Of a DNA stretch of 64,000 nt, positions 7,240 to 16,207 are shown piece after piece. Every line of letters begins with the position of its first letter. The first letter of the stretch is position 1. A program made the position numbers and the translations under genes. Source of the stretch: Rossellomorea orangium (GTDB lineage: Bacteria > Bacillota > Bacilli > Bacillales > Bacillaceae_B); assembly GCF_019334305.1 (NCBI RefSeq), contig NZ_JAHWGH010000017.1, positions 124,001 to 188,000 of the forward strand. The letters are read 5' to 3'. A model generated the notes under the pieces. It made no database searches. It had not been told where the DNA came from and was given only the letters and a program-made list of their open reading frames with translations.

Positions 7240-7878
7240 TTGACATATGATTTCGATTTTTCCAATTGGAAAGAAGAAGTTGCGAATGCCATTACCCATG
7301 GTATCGGATTGATCCTGAGCATTCCTGCTTTAGTCATGCTTATCATCTTTGCCGTTCATGAAGGATCAGCCTGGCATATTGTGAGTTTTTCCATTTTCGG
7401 GGCTTCCATGATTCTTCTTTACCTATTTTCAACCCTTTTACATAGCTTTAAGCCTTCAAGGGTGAAAAATCTTTTTGCGATACTGGATCATTCTGCTATA
7501 TATGTCCTGATTGCAGGAACTTACACACCCTTTATGCTTGTCAGTGTAAGAGGCGCGCTTGGATGGACGTTGTTCGGAATTGTTTGGGGCCTTGCCGTTG
7601 TGGGGATTGTATTCAAGTGTTATTTCGTTCAACGTTATCAGGTGGTATCCACCCTCTTCTATCTGGTAATGGGCTGGCTCGTCATCATTGCCATTAAGCC
7701 GTTATATGCAAGTTTAACTGGAGCGGGATTCGGACTTCTCTTAACGGGGGGCATCATGTATTCTGTTGGTGCCATCTTCTATGTATGGAATAAACTCCCA
7801 TACAATCATGCGATCTGGCATCTATTTGTCCTTGCAGGAAGCAGCTTTATGTATTTCTGCATTCTGTTCTACGTATAA
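7240..7878 (+). CDS. Hemolysin III family membrane protein (PAQR superfamily)
   Basis: The 212-residue integral membrane protein has about seven hydrophobic helices. Family motifs are visible: EEVANAITHGIG near the N-terminus, LLHSF and LDHSAIYVLIAGTYTP in the middle, and HAIWHLFVLAGS at the C-terminus. The conserved His residues resemble the metal site of PAQR receptors and ceramidases. The start is TTG with AAAGGA upstream; no in-frame ATG exists at the N-terminus. The hemolysin name is historical and activity on host membranes should not be assumed. Confidence 0.9.
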   Translation: MTYDFDFSNWKEEVANAITHGIGLILSIPALVMLIIFAVHEGSAWHIVSFSIFGASMILLYLFSTLLHSFKPSRVKNLFAILDHSAIYVLIAGTYTPFMLVSVRGALGWTLFGIVWGLAVVGIVFKCYFVQRYQVVSTLFYLVMGWLVIIAIKPLYASLTGAGFGLLLTGGIMYSVGAIFYVWNKLPYNHAIWHLFVLAGSSFMYFCILFYV

Positions 7879-7887
7879 AAGTCATAT

Positions 7888-7934
7888 TCCTAATAGAAAG
7901 AGTCCAGCCACAGGCTGGACTCTTTCTATTAGGA
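7888..7934. terminator. Long perfect hairpin terminator between convergent genes
   Basis: Arms 7888-7909 and 7913-7934 are perfectly complementary (22 base pairs) around the loop ACA. The hairpin overlaps the last codons of the downstream minus-strand acyltransferase gene (stop at 7929). U-tracts are weak, but the stem is very strong. Confidence 0.75.
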
Positions 7935-8660
7935 TGCATTCTTCATCTGGTCCAATGAAGATTGAATAATTCCTTGAACCTCCATGGAAAGCTCTTTCAC
8001 TTTTGTATCTGCTACATACTGGGGTGACAGTGACGGAAGGATGTCGACAAATATGTCACAAGGTTTAATGCCACGACGCTGATTCTCAAACATATCCGCG
8101 GTTCCAGTAATGACGACAGGAATAATCGGAACACCGGCATCCTTTGCCATCCGGATCCCACCGGTCTTAAATTCCTTCAGCTCTCCTCCTTTATTACGGG
8201 TGCCCTCGGGAAAAATAAGAAGTGAGTGACCTTCTCTTAACATCTTTCCACCTTCTTTGATTGACTGGACCGCCTGCCTGCGATTTTTACGATCAATGAA
8301 AATGCATGAAATCATGATCATCCAGTCACTTATGATAGGCAGTTTCTTCACTTCCATCTTAGATATGAATCCAAATGGTTTTGGAATGGAACCTAACAGG
8401 ACGGGAACGTCAAAGTCTCCCGCATGATTGGCGACGAACAGGACCGGACCTTCGGGGATGGATTCCTGCCCACTAATTTGTACGTTGCTTCCCGTTCGTT
8501 TCATGATGCCCCTTGACCACCTTTTAGGCAGGTCATGAATGATCTGATCCCGTATCTTGACTGGCATAGAACTGTCCAGTTTTTTAACCTTTTGAAGTGT
8601 AGGGATACTATATAGAAGATACACTCCCATATAGATCAATACATAAATCATTCTTAGCAC
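7929..8660 (-). CDS. plsC: 1-acyl-sn-glycerol-3-phosphate acyltransferase (PlsC family)
   Basis: From the GTG at 8660 the protein has 243 residues with a hydrophobic N-terminus (VLIYMGVYLLYS). The acyltransferase motifs are NHAGDFD (H-x4-D), FIDRKNRR, FPEGTRNK, and a C-terminal VPIIPVVITG block. It acylates lysophosphatidic acid in phospholipid synthesis at the membrane. AAGGAGGA seven bases before the GTG decides the start; the longer frame to 8756 has no site. More than one PlsC homolog per Bacillus genome is common, so the exact substrate is unsure. Confidence 0.9.
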   Translation of the reverse strand: MLRMIYVLIYMGVYLLYSIPTLQKVKKLDSSMPVKIRDQIIHDLPKRWSRGIMKRTGSNVQISGQESIPEGPVLFVANHAGDFDVPVLLGSIPKPFGFISKMEVKKLPIISDWMIMISCIFIDRKNRRQAVQSIKEGGKMLREGHSLLIFPEGTRNKGGELKEFKTGGIRMAKDAGVPIIPVVITGTADMFENQRRGIKPCDIFVDILPSLSPQYVADTKVKELSMEVQGIIQSSLDQMKNAS

Positions 8661-8721
8661 TTGTTTATCCTCCTTAATTTTCCTTTTCTCATTATACAGG
8701 AATCCCTTTGGCCTGGAAAAT

Positions 8722-8759
8722 AAAAAAAAGATGAAGCTGAGTGTTATGAGCTTCATCTT
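8722..8759 (-). terminator. Terminator of thyA-dfrA
   Basis: AAGATGAAGCT and AGCTTCATCTT form an 11-base stem, followed on the minus strand by eight T. Confidence 0.9.
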
Positions 8760-8769
8760 AAACTATCAT

Positions 8770-9255
8770 CTATTTTCTTTTATACACTTTGAATTCATAA
8801 TCGTAAGGGTTTTTGTCATCTTTAATACCTTTTTCCGTAGAAATGCAATTGAATTCATTCCATGGGATGGGAGGCATGGTTGTATCCCCTTCAAATTCAT
8901 GATGGATTTCAGTGACATAGAGTTTATCTACATGGGGAATGAACTGTTTATATATTTCCCTGCCACCCATAATGAAGATTTCGCCATCTCTTTCATCTGA
9001 CCACTTTATGACTTCCTCTACAGAATGTAGAACCTGACACCCCTCGTGGACGAAATTTGTGTTTCTCGTCAGAATGACATTTTCACGATTTGGCAGGGGC
9101 TTACCGATGGACTCAAATGTTTTTCTCCCCATTACAATCCCATGTCCATTTGTCGTCCGTTTAAAGAACTTCAGATCCTCGGGCAGTCTCCATGGCAACG
9201 CATTATCTTTACCGATCAGTTGATTCTGATCCATTGCCCATATAAATGAAATCAT
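8770..9255 (-). CDS. dfrA: Dihydrofolate reductase
   Basis: The 161-residue enzyme reduces dihydrofolate to tetrahydrofolate with NADPH. Typical blocks are visible: [32 protein letters not shown] (substrate and cofactor loop), [15 protein letters not shown], and IMGGREIY. It is the trimethoprim target in bacteria. Its ATG overlaps the stop of thyA by four bases, so dfrA and thyA form one translationally coupled unit, as in many Firmicutes. ThyA produces dihydrofolate that DfrA recycles. Confidence 0.97.
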   Translation of the reverse strand: MISFIWAMDQNQLIGKDNALPWRLPEDLKFFKRTTNGHGIVMGRKTFESIGKPLPNRENVILTRNTNFVHEGCQVLHSVEEVIKWSDERDGEIFIMGGREIYKQFIPHVDKLYVTEIHHEFEGDTTMPPIPWNEFNCISTEKGIKDDKNPYDYEFKVYKRK

Positions 9256-10046
9256 ACGCTCACAACTCCTTTGATGTGAGGGTGTGCATCATAACCTTCC
9301 AGCTTGAAGTCTTCAAAGCTGAATCCGAAAATGTCTTTCACTTCAGGATTGATTGTTAGGGTAGGCAATGCTTTAGGCTCCCTTGAAAGTTGTAACTTTA
9401 CTTGATCAAGATGATTCTGATAGATATGCACGTCTCCGAATGTATGAACGAACTCACCTGCTTCCAAATCACAAGCCTGAGCCACCATCATCGTTAATAG
9501 AGCATAAGAAGCAATATTAAATGGAACACCAAGGAACACATCTGCAGAGCGCTGATACAACTGGCAGGACAATTTCCCATCAGAAACGTAGAATTGAAAC
9601 AGACAGTGACAAGGCGGTAAAGCCATATGGTCCACATCAGCTACATTCCACGCGCTGACGATCATTCGTCTTGAATCCGGATTATGCTTGATCGTTTCGA
9701 TGAGATTTGAGATCTGGTCGATGGTTTCTCCATTCGCACCGGACCATGATCGCCATTGATGTCCGTATACAGGTCCAAGCTCCCCCTTTTCATCGGCCCA
9801 CTCATTCCATATGCGTACACCGTTTTCCTGGAGATATGCTACATTCGTTTCTCCTTTTAAGAACCAGAGAAGTTCATGGATGATCGATTTCACATGCAAT
9901 TTTTTCGTTGTAACGAGAGGGAATCCCTCCTGCAAATCAAATCGCATCTGGTAACCGAACGTACTGATTGTACCTGTACCCGTCCGGTCCTCCTTCTTAG
10001 TACCATTTTCCAGTACATGTTTGCACAAGTCTAAATACTGCTTCAC
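9252..10046 (-). CDS. thyA: Thymidylate synthase (ThyA type)
   Basis: From the GTG at 10046 the enzyme has 264 residues, the same length as E. coli ThyA, and begins with the usual [14 protein letters not shown]. It methylates dUMP to dTMP with methylene-tetrahydrofolate. The catalytic Cys is in [28 protein letters not shown] is the dUMP-binding signature. [18 protein letters not shown] is the N-terminal phosphate loop. A GTG three codons upstream is also in frame, but the family length favours 10046. Co-transcribed with dfrA. Confidence 0.96.
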   Translation of the reverse strand: MKQYLDLCKHVLENGTKKEDRTGTGTISTFGYQMRFDLQEGFPLVTTKKLHVKSIIHELLWFLKGETNVAYLQENGVRIWNEWADEKGELGPVYGHQWRSWSGANGETIDQISNLIETIKHNPDSRRMIVSAWNVADVDHMALPPCHCLFQFYVSDGKLSCQLYQRSADVFLGVPFNIASYALLTMMVAQACDLEAGEFVHTFGDVHIYQNHLDQVKLQLSREPKALPTLTINPEVKDIFGFSFEDFKLEGYDAHPHIKGVVSV

Positions 10047-10068
10047 CTTGACCACACCTTTTATAAGT

Positions 10069-10758
10069 TTATAATTCTTTAAAAAATTGATATGTTGCGG
10101 GTGCTTTTTCCTTTAGTAGATTCCTAGTTTCAGCATTCAAGTAATACATAGCGAATGTTTCTGCAAAATATTCTTCTTTGTATTGGGTGAAGTAGGGTTC
10201 ATCCGGGAATAAAAGTGGTGCCTCCCTCTTCCATATGGGGAGGAATTCAAGTTTATAGGATAGATCTGATAAGACATAACGGTCTATACTGTGGGCAGTC
10301 TCATGAAGTTCCAAATTATATGAGTTGTGACCCCGCCCCTTCTCACTATGACCAATCTTGACCAATACAAGCTTGGAACCACCTATTCCGGGGACATCAT
10401 CCCACGTAATACTTTTATTAGTGTACCCTCTGGGGGTCACTCCTTTCAAGTGACTTGTCGTAGAAAAATCGGTTAATTTGTTTTGGAACAGCCTTATTTT
10501 AATGTCTTTCGATTCTGCAGAATCTAACAACGGTGTCGGAATATGATCCAGTCTCTTGATCATATCAACCGCATCTTGTTTATCATAGGTTGATTCGGGT
10601 AAGAGAATCATATTTTCCAACTGCTTGCCTGATTGAAGATGTATATACGCTTTAAGAGGAGATTGTTTTAGGAGGGTACCGTTGTAATCGGCTTGTGTGT
10701 GGGTCCAGAGAATCAGAAGAGTGATTGGAATCAGTAGGATGATGAAGGTTCGTTTCAC
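10069..10758 (-). CDS. Secreted anthrax-lethal-factor-like zinc metalloprotease domain protein
   Basis: The 229-residue protein begins with a secretion signal ([17 protein letters not shown], cleavage plausible after TQA). Its C-terminal half holds the zinc motif [13 protein letters not shown] (HExxH) and a downstream Glu-containing helix [13 protein letters not shown]. That pairing is seen in the lethal-factor-like (M34/ATLF) peptidase domain. There is no protective-antigen-binding domain, so it is not a toxin component as such. It lies 10 bases upstream of thyA's promoter side on the same strand, but its own function is unrelated to folate. Substrate unknown. Confidence 0.8.
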   Translation of the reverse strand: MKRTFIILLIPITLLILWTHTQADYNGTLLKQSPLKAYIHLQSGKQLENMILLPESTYDKQDAVDMIKRLDHIPTPLLDSAESKDIKIRLFQNKLTDFSTTSHLKGVTPRGYTNKSITWDDVPGIGGSKLVLVKIGHSEKGRGHNSYNLELHETAHSIDRYVLSDLSYKLEFLPIWKREAPLLFPDEPYFTQYKEEYFAETFAMYYLNAETRNLLKEKAPATYQFFKEL

Positions 10759-10867
10759 TATAATCCTCCCTTCCTGTAATAAATATCCCTCGTCATATTC
10801 ATTACTATTTTACCATAATGATAGATGGGTTTATAGGAAAGGTTGTTTCCAGTATCCACACGGAGAC

Positions 10868-10905
10868 ATAAAAAAACAAGCACGTTCAACCACGTACTTG
10901 CTTTG
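10868..10905 (-). terminator. Terminator of ypjP
   Basis: CAAGCACGT and ACGTACTTG pair with one mismatch around TTCAACC, followed on the minus strand by TTTTTTTA. Confidence 0.8.
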
Positions 10906-10917
10906 TTCTGGAATAGG

Positions 10918-11508
10918 TCAGGAGACGCTCATCCATTGAGGAGGGGTATTTTTATCCCAATAAATGCTTCCCAGTTCATGGTGTGCCAGGAATTTGTCGT
11001 GCACTGTATGATAGTGAAAATTGAAATAATAACCATCCTTTGGAGGATGATCTTTTCTTACATGAAATCGAATGACATCTTCACCTGAGCGCTCGTCATA
11101 TATATGAAAGATCTTTTCGGTTTTGGCATATTGAGGTACTTCTGATATGGTAAGTGACGTTAAGTCTTCTTCTGGAAATTGTGCTGCTGTATCCGCTATC
11201 GCTCTTTCGATATTCGGAAGGATCAATGATCTGAACTCATCTTCAATGATCGGCTTGATCTTTGTTCCAAACTTTTCATATGCATTTTTCTCAGCTTGAT
11301 CAAGCATAGTCTCTATGAACTCAACATGGGTTAGGACCGATTCTTCTTCCCTTGCTTCCTCGGGGGTCGCTTCAACGGAAGAAGGCTTGCCATTATTTTT
11401 CGCAAGGGCATGATTTTCTTCGTTCAGAAATGGTTGTGTAGGAGATACAAGTCCAAATGTCAGAATGGATAGTAGTACAAAAAACGATTTTTTGAGCCAG
11501 ATCGACAT
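10918..11508 (-). CDS. ypjP: YpjP family protein
   Basis: The 196-residue protein has an N-terminal hydrophobic signal or anchor (KSFFVLLSILTFGLV). An acidic linker and a conserved C-terminal domain with KIFHIYDERSGEDVIRFHVRKDH and GYYFNFHYHTVHDKF follow. It matches YpjP of B. subtilis, which also sits beside the dfrA-thy genes. The function is unknown; the many His residues near the C-terminus are notable. It is monocistronic with its own terminator. Confidence 0.85.
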   Translation of the reverse strand: MSIWLKKSFFVLLSILTFGLVSPTQPFLNEENHALAKNNGKPSSVEATPEEAREEESVLTHVEFIETMLDQAEKNAYEKFGTKIKPIIEDEFRSLILPNIERAIADTAAQFPEEDLTSLTISEVPQYAKTEKIFHIYDERSGEDVIRFHVRKDHPPKDGYYFNFHYHTVHDKFLAHHELGSIYWDKNTPPQWMSVS

Positions 11509-11654
11509 AGATAACGTCCTTTCCTATGTATTACGTCTATTATTATACTACTTCTTACGAATAAAAAGTGAAAAAGGTTTCATTTTTTTGTAGGATATAA
11601 AAATCTTTCTGTGGTAGTATATTAATGAGAATACTTTGTAAGGAGGATAACTAA

Positions 11655-11732
11655 ATGGATACTGGAATTATGATCAATATCGGATACATACTTCTGTTAG
11701 GTTATTTTATTGTACTAGGGTTCACTGATTAA
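11655..11732 (+). CDS. 25-residue hydrophobic peptide
   Basis: The short ORF reads MDTGIMINIGYILLLGYF followed by IVLGFTD and a TAA stop. It is preceded by the excellent ribosome binding site AAGGAGG with seven-base spacing and followed after 13 bases by a strong terminator. A TATATT -10 candidate lies near 11618-11624. One membrane-spanning helix is predicted by eye. It is bounded by its own signals between the divergent ypjP promoter and ypiP. Function unknown; it could be a small membrane regulator. Confidence 0.65.
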   Translation: MDTGIMINIGYILLLGYFIVLGFTD

Positions 11733-11745
11733 TACTTATGAGATT

Positions 11746-11776
11746 AGACAGGCCATTGATGCCTGTCTATTTTATT
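11746..11776 (+). terminator. Terminator after the 25-residue peptide gene
   Basis: AGACAGGC and GCCTGTCT form a perfect 8-base stem around CATTGAT, followed by ATTTTATT. Confidence 0.8.
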
Positions 11777-11783
11777 AGGTCCT

Positions 11784-12560
11784 TTATAACCGGATTACTC
11801 CAAAATGAAATTTGGCTGAGGGTCTTTTCAACACTTCGAACCCCATCTCTTCAAAAAGTTGGGACTGATAGTGTTCTTTCAATATTACACGTCTTTTGGC
11901 CACTCTCTTTGCTTCTTCAATCCCCTCTGTTGTCACTCCAGTATAACTTGCCCATCGCCTGATGGGGTTGATGCCTTGGGAGTCGGTCAACGCCTCCTCG
12001 AACATAGGATCCATATACACGACATCGAAAGCGTCATCTGGCATCTTCTTTAATTCTTCCTGAAATGGTCCGTTGAGGACGTCAATCCGATTCATCGCCC
12101 TATTCAGTTCCTGAAGAGGAGAAATCCATTCCTTCAGCCCATGAACAAGTATATGAGAAATATACTTATTGGCTTCAATGCCGGTTACTTTCCCCGATTG
12201 CCCTACAACATGACTGGCGATGATACTGTCTGAAGCAAGACCCAGTGTACAGTCCAGGAAGCTCATTCCTTCTTTCAATCCGGCCGCTTCAACGAGGGGG
12301 TCTACCTCTCCCCTTAATAGCCTTTTGATTCGGAAGGAGGCTGAATTAGGGTGAAAAAAGAATGGTTCGACATCCCCTTCCCTCGTATGCAGCTCCAACC
12401 GCTCTTTGCCGATGACGAGGCAATCCTGGCCGGTGTTCTCCATATGATAGCGGATCGATCTTTTTTTCCTGGGTACATAAGGAATGGAAAGAGTATCCGC
12501 TGCCTGCTGCGCTTTTTCTATGACGATCTGATTTGCTCTTCCACAAGTCGTGACAAACAC
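11784..12560 (-). CDS. ypiP: Class I SAM-dependent methyltransferase (YpiP-like)
   Basis: The 258-residue protein has a Rossmann methyltransferase core. Motif I is FLDCTLGLASDS near residue 100, followed by VTGIEANKY (acidic ribose contact) and VVYMDPMFEE, a DPxF-type motif IV seen in base methyltransferases acting on nucleic acid. Start GTG with AAAAGGAGAATCACCAA upstream. The resemblance to RsmJ-type rRNA guanine methyltransferases is only at motif level. In B. subtilis ypiP occupies the same neighbourhood. Confidence 0.75.
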   Translation of the reverse strand: MFVTTCGRANQIVIEKAQQAADTLSIPYVPRKKRSIRYHMENTGQDCLVIGKERLELHTREGDVEPFFFHPNSASFRIKRLLRGEVDPLVEAAGLKEGMSFLDCTLGLASDSIIASHVVGQSGKVTGIEANKYISHILVHGLKEWISPLQELNRAMNRIDVLNGPFQEELKKMPDDAFDVVYMDPMFEEALTDSQGINPIRRWASYTGVTTEGIEEAKRVAKRRVILKEHYQSQLFEEMGFEVLKRPSAKFHFGVIRL

Positions 12561-12614
12561 TTGGTGATTCTCCTTTTATCAAACATTTTTTCATTTCCTT
12601 CACTACCACTATAA

Positions 12615-12643
12615 AGGAGCGGGCGAAAGAGTCACCCGCTCCT
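12615..12643 (-). terminator. Hairpin downstream of brxA
   Basis: AGGAGCGGG and CCCGCTCCT form a perfect GC-rich 9-base stem. The minus-strand T-tract is poor (TTTATAG), so termination may be partial and ypiP may be partly read through. Confidence 0.6.
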
Positions 12644-12658
12644 AATTAAACGATTCAT

Positions 12659-13093
12659 TTAGCAGTGTTCGTTAAATGCAGTTACCAGATTCGAAATGAT
12701 AGAGGAAATATCGTGGTCTTCGATTTCTTCCCTCGGAATGAAGTGAGCGACTTTGTTTCCTTTAAGTACGGCCATGGACGGTGAAGAAGGCTCATACCCC
12801 TCGAAATATTCCCTCATCTTGGCAGTCGCTTCTTTATCCTGACCGGCGAATACCGTGACAAGATGATCCGGGGTTTTATCATTATTCATGACAGATTGAG
12901 TTGCAGCTGGTCTTGCAAGTCCTGCTGCACATCCACACACAGAGTTAACGACAACCAGGGTCGTACCTTCTGCTTTCTCCATAAAGTTCGTAACTTCTTC
13001 TTCAGTGCCAAGCTCCTTGAAGCCCGCTTGTGTCAGTTCCTGCCTCATTGGCGTAACCAACTGTCTCATATATTCTTCATATGCCATAGACAT
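12659..13093 (-). CDS. brxA: Bacilliredoxin BrxA/BrxB family (YphP)
   Basis: The 144-residue thioredoxin-fold protein has the CGC redox motif in VVNSVCGCAAGLARPA. Bacilliredoxins remove bacillithiol from S-bacillithiolated proteins after oxidative stress. It begins MSMAYEEYMRQLV, as in B. subtilis YphP. It lies 22 bases from the HEAT-repeat gene upstream and is probably in the same transcript. AAAGGAAAGGA precedes the ATG. Confidence 0.93.
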   Translation of the reverse strand: MSMAYEEYMRQLVTPMRQELTQAGFKELGTEEEVTNFMEKAEGTTLVVVNSVCGCAAGLARPAATQSVMNNDKTPDHLVTVFAGQDKEATAKMREYFEGYEPSSPSMAVLKGNKVAHFIPREEIEDHDISSIISNLVTAFNEHC

Positions 13094-13114
13094 GCATCAT
13101 CATTCCTTTCCTTT

Positions 13115-14242
13115 TTATTGGTTGCGTGCTTCGGTCATTTGCTTCCAAACAGACCCTTTTGCTTCTTCGCCGCCTTCGATTCGTTCAATCGCCATTTTAA
13201 CCTGAAGCTTCACTTCAAATTCAGGATCATTTTCCGCCTCTTTTAATCCGGTGAGTGCAGATTCATCCCCGACCTCGTATAGGAACATGGCCGCACGCCA
13301 CCTAACCAGTTTACTCTTATCTTTCAAGGCTTGAATCATTTCCGGAATGGCATCCGGAAACCCTAAATCGGATAGACAATCTCCAGCTGTTCTTCTCACA
13401 GTTACCGACTTATCATGCAGTCCCTTATACAATAAGGGAAGGACTTTTACATCTTCTATCATTCCCAAGTACACCACAGCCAATCGGCGGATGGAGACTT
13501 TCTCATCCTCAAGTGCTTTCTCTAATAAAGGCAAGTCAGCCAAAGTCGGATCCTCCATGGAATCAAGCTTTTGATACCTTGTTTGCCAGTCAGGTGCTGT
13601 AAAGTCCGACACGCTCACCTTTTGCTTTCTCTTATAAATGATCGGTCCCTTTGAGTCGGTCGTCTCCTGTGCCTCACTGACTAATGCTGCCAGCCGTTCT
13701 GAAGGGTACGCCGCAACAAGTTCTTCCGTCACATTATGACCGATCTCATCTAAATCACCATACCTGATGCCATAATCCATCCACTTCCGAAGAAGGACAA
13801 CATTATCCCCCTCTTTTTGTACATCTTTGATTGCTTCAAGGAATGGGGCTGGAAGTGAAAAGCGCTTCTCTTGTTCCCCGTCAGTCACTTTGACTTGCAT
13901 CGGGACCCCTTTGAACATTTGCACGCTGACATTCACTTCACCAAAATGTTCTTCCATAGGAGATTCATTTTCCTGCTTTCCAGCATCTTCACCGAAGGCT
14001 ACCCTTACCTTTGGCAGAAGCTCTTGCCAATCAAATTTAGCGTTTCTTTCAACGGCTAAGAAATCCGCAACATGGTAGACTCCCTTTATACCGTCAATGG
14101 ATAGAATATCTTTAATGACGGGAGGAGCTCCCTCAGCTTCATCTTTTTTATAATTATTGCTCTTCCCGGCCTTCAGCTCCTGATCAAGAAGAACTTTCAT
14201 CGTATTAGGACTTGGAGTCGGTTCAATCGATAATATCTTCAA
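13115..14242 (-). CDS. Conserved virulence factor C family, HEAT-repeat protein (YpgR-like)
   Basis: From the TTG at 14242 the protein has 375 residues. The N-terminus (KILSIEPTPSPNTMKVLLD) is an Nfu-N-like domain of the CvfC family. The C-terminal third carries HEAT/PBS-lyase-like repeats (ALEDEKVSIRRLAVVYLG, HDKSVTVRRTAGDCLSDLG, KSKLVRWRAAMFLYEVG). Family members in staphylococci affect virulence-gene expression, but the biochemical role is unclear. GAAAGGGG eight bases before the TTG selects this start. Clustering with a bacilliredoxin suggests a redox or Fe-S link, which is inference. Confidence 0.85.
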   Translation of the reverse strand: MKILSIEPTPSPNTMKVLLDQELKAGKSNNYKKDEAEGAPPVIKDILSIDGIKGVYHVADFLAVERNAKFDWQELLPKVRVAFGEDAGKQENESPMEEHFGEVNVSVQMFKGVPMQVKVTDGEQEKRFSLPAPFLEAIKDVQKEGDNVVLLRKWMDYGIRYGDLDEIGHNVTEELVAAYPSERLAALVSEAQETTDSKGPIIYKRKQKVSVSDFTAPDWQTRYQKLDSMEDPTLADLPLLEKALEDEKVSIRRLAVVYLGMIEDVKVLPLLYKGLHDKSVTVRRTAGDCLSDLGFPDAIPEMIQALKDKSKLVRWRAAMFLYEVGDESALTGLKEAENDPEFEVKLQVKMAIERIEGGEEAKGSVWKQMTEARNQ

Positions 14243-14320
14243 GCTTTTTACCCCTTTCAATTAACAATTCATATACTGTTCATTCTAACACAGTATGTCT
14301 GATGCCTTAAATGAAGAGCC

Positions 14321-16207
14321 CTATTCGGCAAATTCAGAGAGATACGTCCAACGTTCAATGAGCTTTTCCAATTCCTCATTTAGCCTCTCACTCTCGTTCA
14401 TCAACTCTTGTGCCCGTTCGAAGTTGCTGCCGACACTTTGTAACTCTGAATTTGCTTCTTCAATCCTTTGTTCAATATCAGCCATCTTATCGTCGATTTC
14501 ATCCCACTCTCTTTTCTCCATATAAGAAAGTCGTTTTTTCTCTTTTTCCTTCACTTCTTTCACAGGTATGGACTCCGCCTTCTTTTCTGTTTCCTGCTTC
14601 TTACTTTTCAGTTCATTTTTTTCAAGATATTCCGTGTATTCTCCGTAGTATAAATCGATCTCCGCTTCCCCGTTGAAAACCAGCAATTGTTCTGCCGTTT
14701 TATCTAAAAAATATCGATCATGGGAAACGGTCATCACTACTCCGGAAAATTCATTGATATAATCTTCCAGAACTGTGAGGGTTTCTGTATCTAAATCGTT
14801 CGTAGGTTCATCAAGTAAAAGTACGTTGGGTTTTGACATTAAAAGCTTCAGCAAAAAGAGCCTTCTTTTCTCTCCGCCGGAAAGCTTTCGAATCAACGTC
14901 CCATGAGAGCTCATGGGGAACAGGAACCTCTCTAGCATCGATGTAACGGAAATCTGTTCTCCCTTATCCGTTGTAATATACTCTCCTGCTTCCCTTATAT
15001 ACTCAATCATACGCATATTCTCATCAAGTTCTTCATGACTTTGAGTATAGTAGGCAATCTTAACGGTTTGCCCTTTTACTAACTCGCCATCTGTAAGCTC
15101 ATCGGTGCCTGCAAGGATATTAAGGAACGTAGATTTCCCGCTTCCGTTTTTCCCTACTATCCCGATTCGGTCTTTTGGCTTGATCAGAAAAGAGAAGTTA
15201 TTTAGAATCTGCTTGTCTTCAAACCGCTTTGTTGCACTCTTAAACTCGTAGACCTGTTTTCCTAAACGATTACCACCGATCGACATCTCAACCTGCCCGT
15301 TGGATGGTCCGGAAGTCATCGTATCCTCCAGGTGTTCAAATCGTTGGATACGGGCCTTTTGTTTAGTGGTGCGGGCTTTTGCTCCCCTTCTCATCCAGGC
15401 AAGCTCTCTTCGATATAGATTCTGTTGTTTTTCAGATAATTGTCGCTCGGCCTCTTCCCTTGAGGCTTTGGCTTCGATGAATGAAGCGTAATTCCCTTTA
15501 TAGGAATACAGACGGCCTCCATCCAATTCGAAAATTCGATTCGTGACTTTATCAAGGAAATAACGATCATGGGTTACGACTATGACAGATCCATTATACT
15601 TACCTAAATAGTCCTCAAGCCATTTGATGGATTGATAATCCAGATGGTTGGTAGGTTCGTCCAAGATTAATAAATCAGGAGTCTCTATGAGAACACCAGC
15701 AAGTGCCACTCTCTTCTTTTGGCCACCGGATAATTCTTTCATTTTCTTACCGAAATCATGAATGCCGAGTTTGGTTAAAATGGCTTTAGCATTTGCACTT
15801 GCATCCCATGCGTTAAGGACATCCATTTGTTTCTGGGCTTCGAATAATCCTTCTTGCACCCTGGGATTTTCGGGATTTTTCTCCATATCCATAAGCGCCA
15901 TTTCATAGTTCCTCATAGCTCCAATGACCTTGGCTTCACCCCGGAAAACTTGCTGCAGCACGGTTAATTCACCGTCAAAGGCAGGTTCCTGTTGAAGGTA
16001 AGAAATATGGTAGTCGTTAGGCATTGTAAGTTCCCCGGTATCATATTCTTCCATGCCGGCAATCAGTTTCAATAAACTCGATTTACCCGTACCGTTCACC
16101 CCGATCAGTCCGACTCTTTCCTTTTCTGTAATAGAAAACGATATATCTTTGAACAGAGTTTTCTCTCCATAGGTTTTAGAAAGATTCTCAGCTGTAAACA
16201 TTCTCAT
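14321..16207 (-). CDS. ABC-F family ATPase, Uup/YfmR type
   Basis: A protein of about 628 residues has two ABC domains and no membrane segments. Walker A motifs are GVNGTGKSS and GKNGSGKST, signatures LSGGQKKR and LSGGEKRR, and Walker B LLILDEPTNHLD and LLLDEPTNDLD. A charged C-terminal coiled coil (about residues 540-630) is typical of Uup/YfmR-like ABC-F factors. Such ABC-F proteins bind the ribosomal E site and relieve stalled translation. The start at 16207 is chosen because its ATG overlaps the stop of the HD gene (ATGA). An in-frame ATG at 16222 would overlap further. Confidence 0.9.
   Translation of the reverse strand: MRMFTAENLSKTYGEKTLFKDISFSITEKERVGLIGVNGTGKSSLLKLIAGMEEYDTGELTMPNDYHISYLQQEPAFDGELTVLQQVFRGEAKVIGAMRNYEMALMDMEKNPENPRVQEGLFEAQKQMDVLNAWDASANAKAILTKLGIHDFGKKMKELSGGQKKRVALAGVLIETPDLLILDEPTNHLDYQSIKWLEDYLGKYNGSVIVVTHDRYFLDKVTNRIFELDGGRLYSYKGNYASFIEAKASREEAERQLSEKQQNLYRRELAWMRRGAKARTTKQKARIQRFEHLEDTMTSGPSNGQVEMSIGGNRLGKQVYEFKSATKRFEDKQILNNFSFLIKPKDRIGIVGKNGSGKSTFLNILAGTDELTDGELVKGQTVKIAYYTQSHEELDENMRMIEYIREAGEYITTDKGEQISVTSMLERFLFPMSSHGTLIRKLSGGEKRRLFLLKLLMSKPNVLLLDEPTNDLDTETLTVLEDYINEFSGVVMTVSHDRYFLDKTAEQLLVFNGEAEIDLYYGEYTEYLEKNELKSKKQETEKKAESIPVKEVKEKEKKRLSYMEKREWDEIDDKMADIEQRIEEANSELQSVGSNFERAQELMNESERLNEELEKLIERWTYLSEFAE

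Noticed and set aside
12346..12609. Antisense and alternate frames around the ypiP start
   Set aside because: They overlap ypiP fully, lack initiation signals, and their translations look like shadows.
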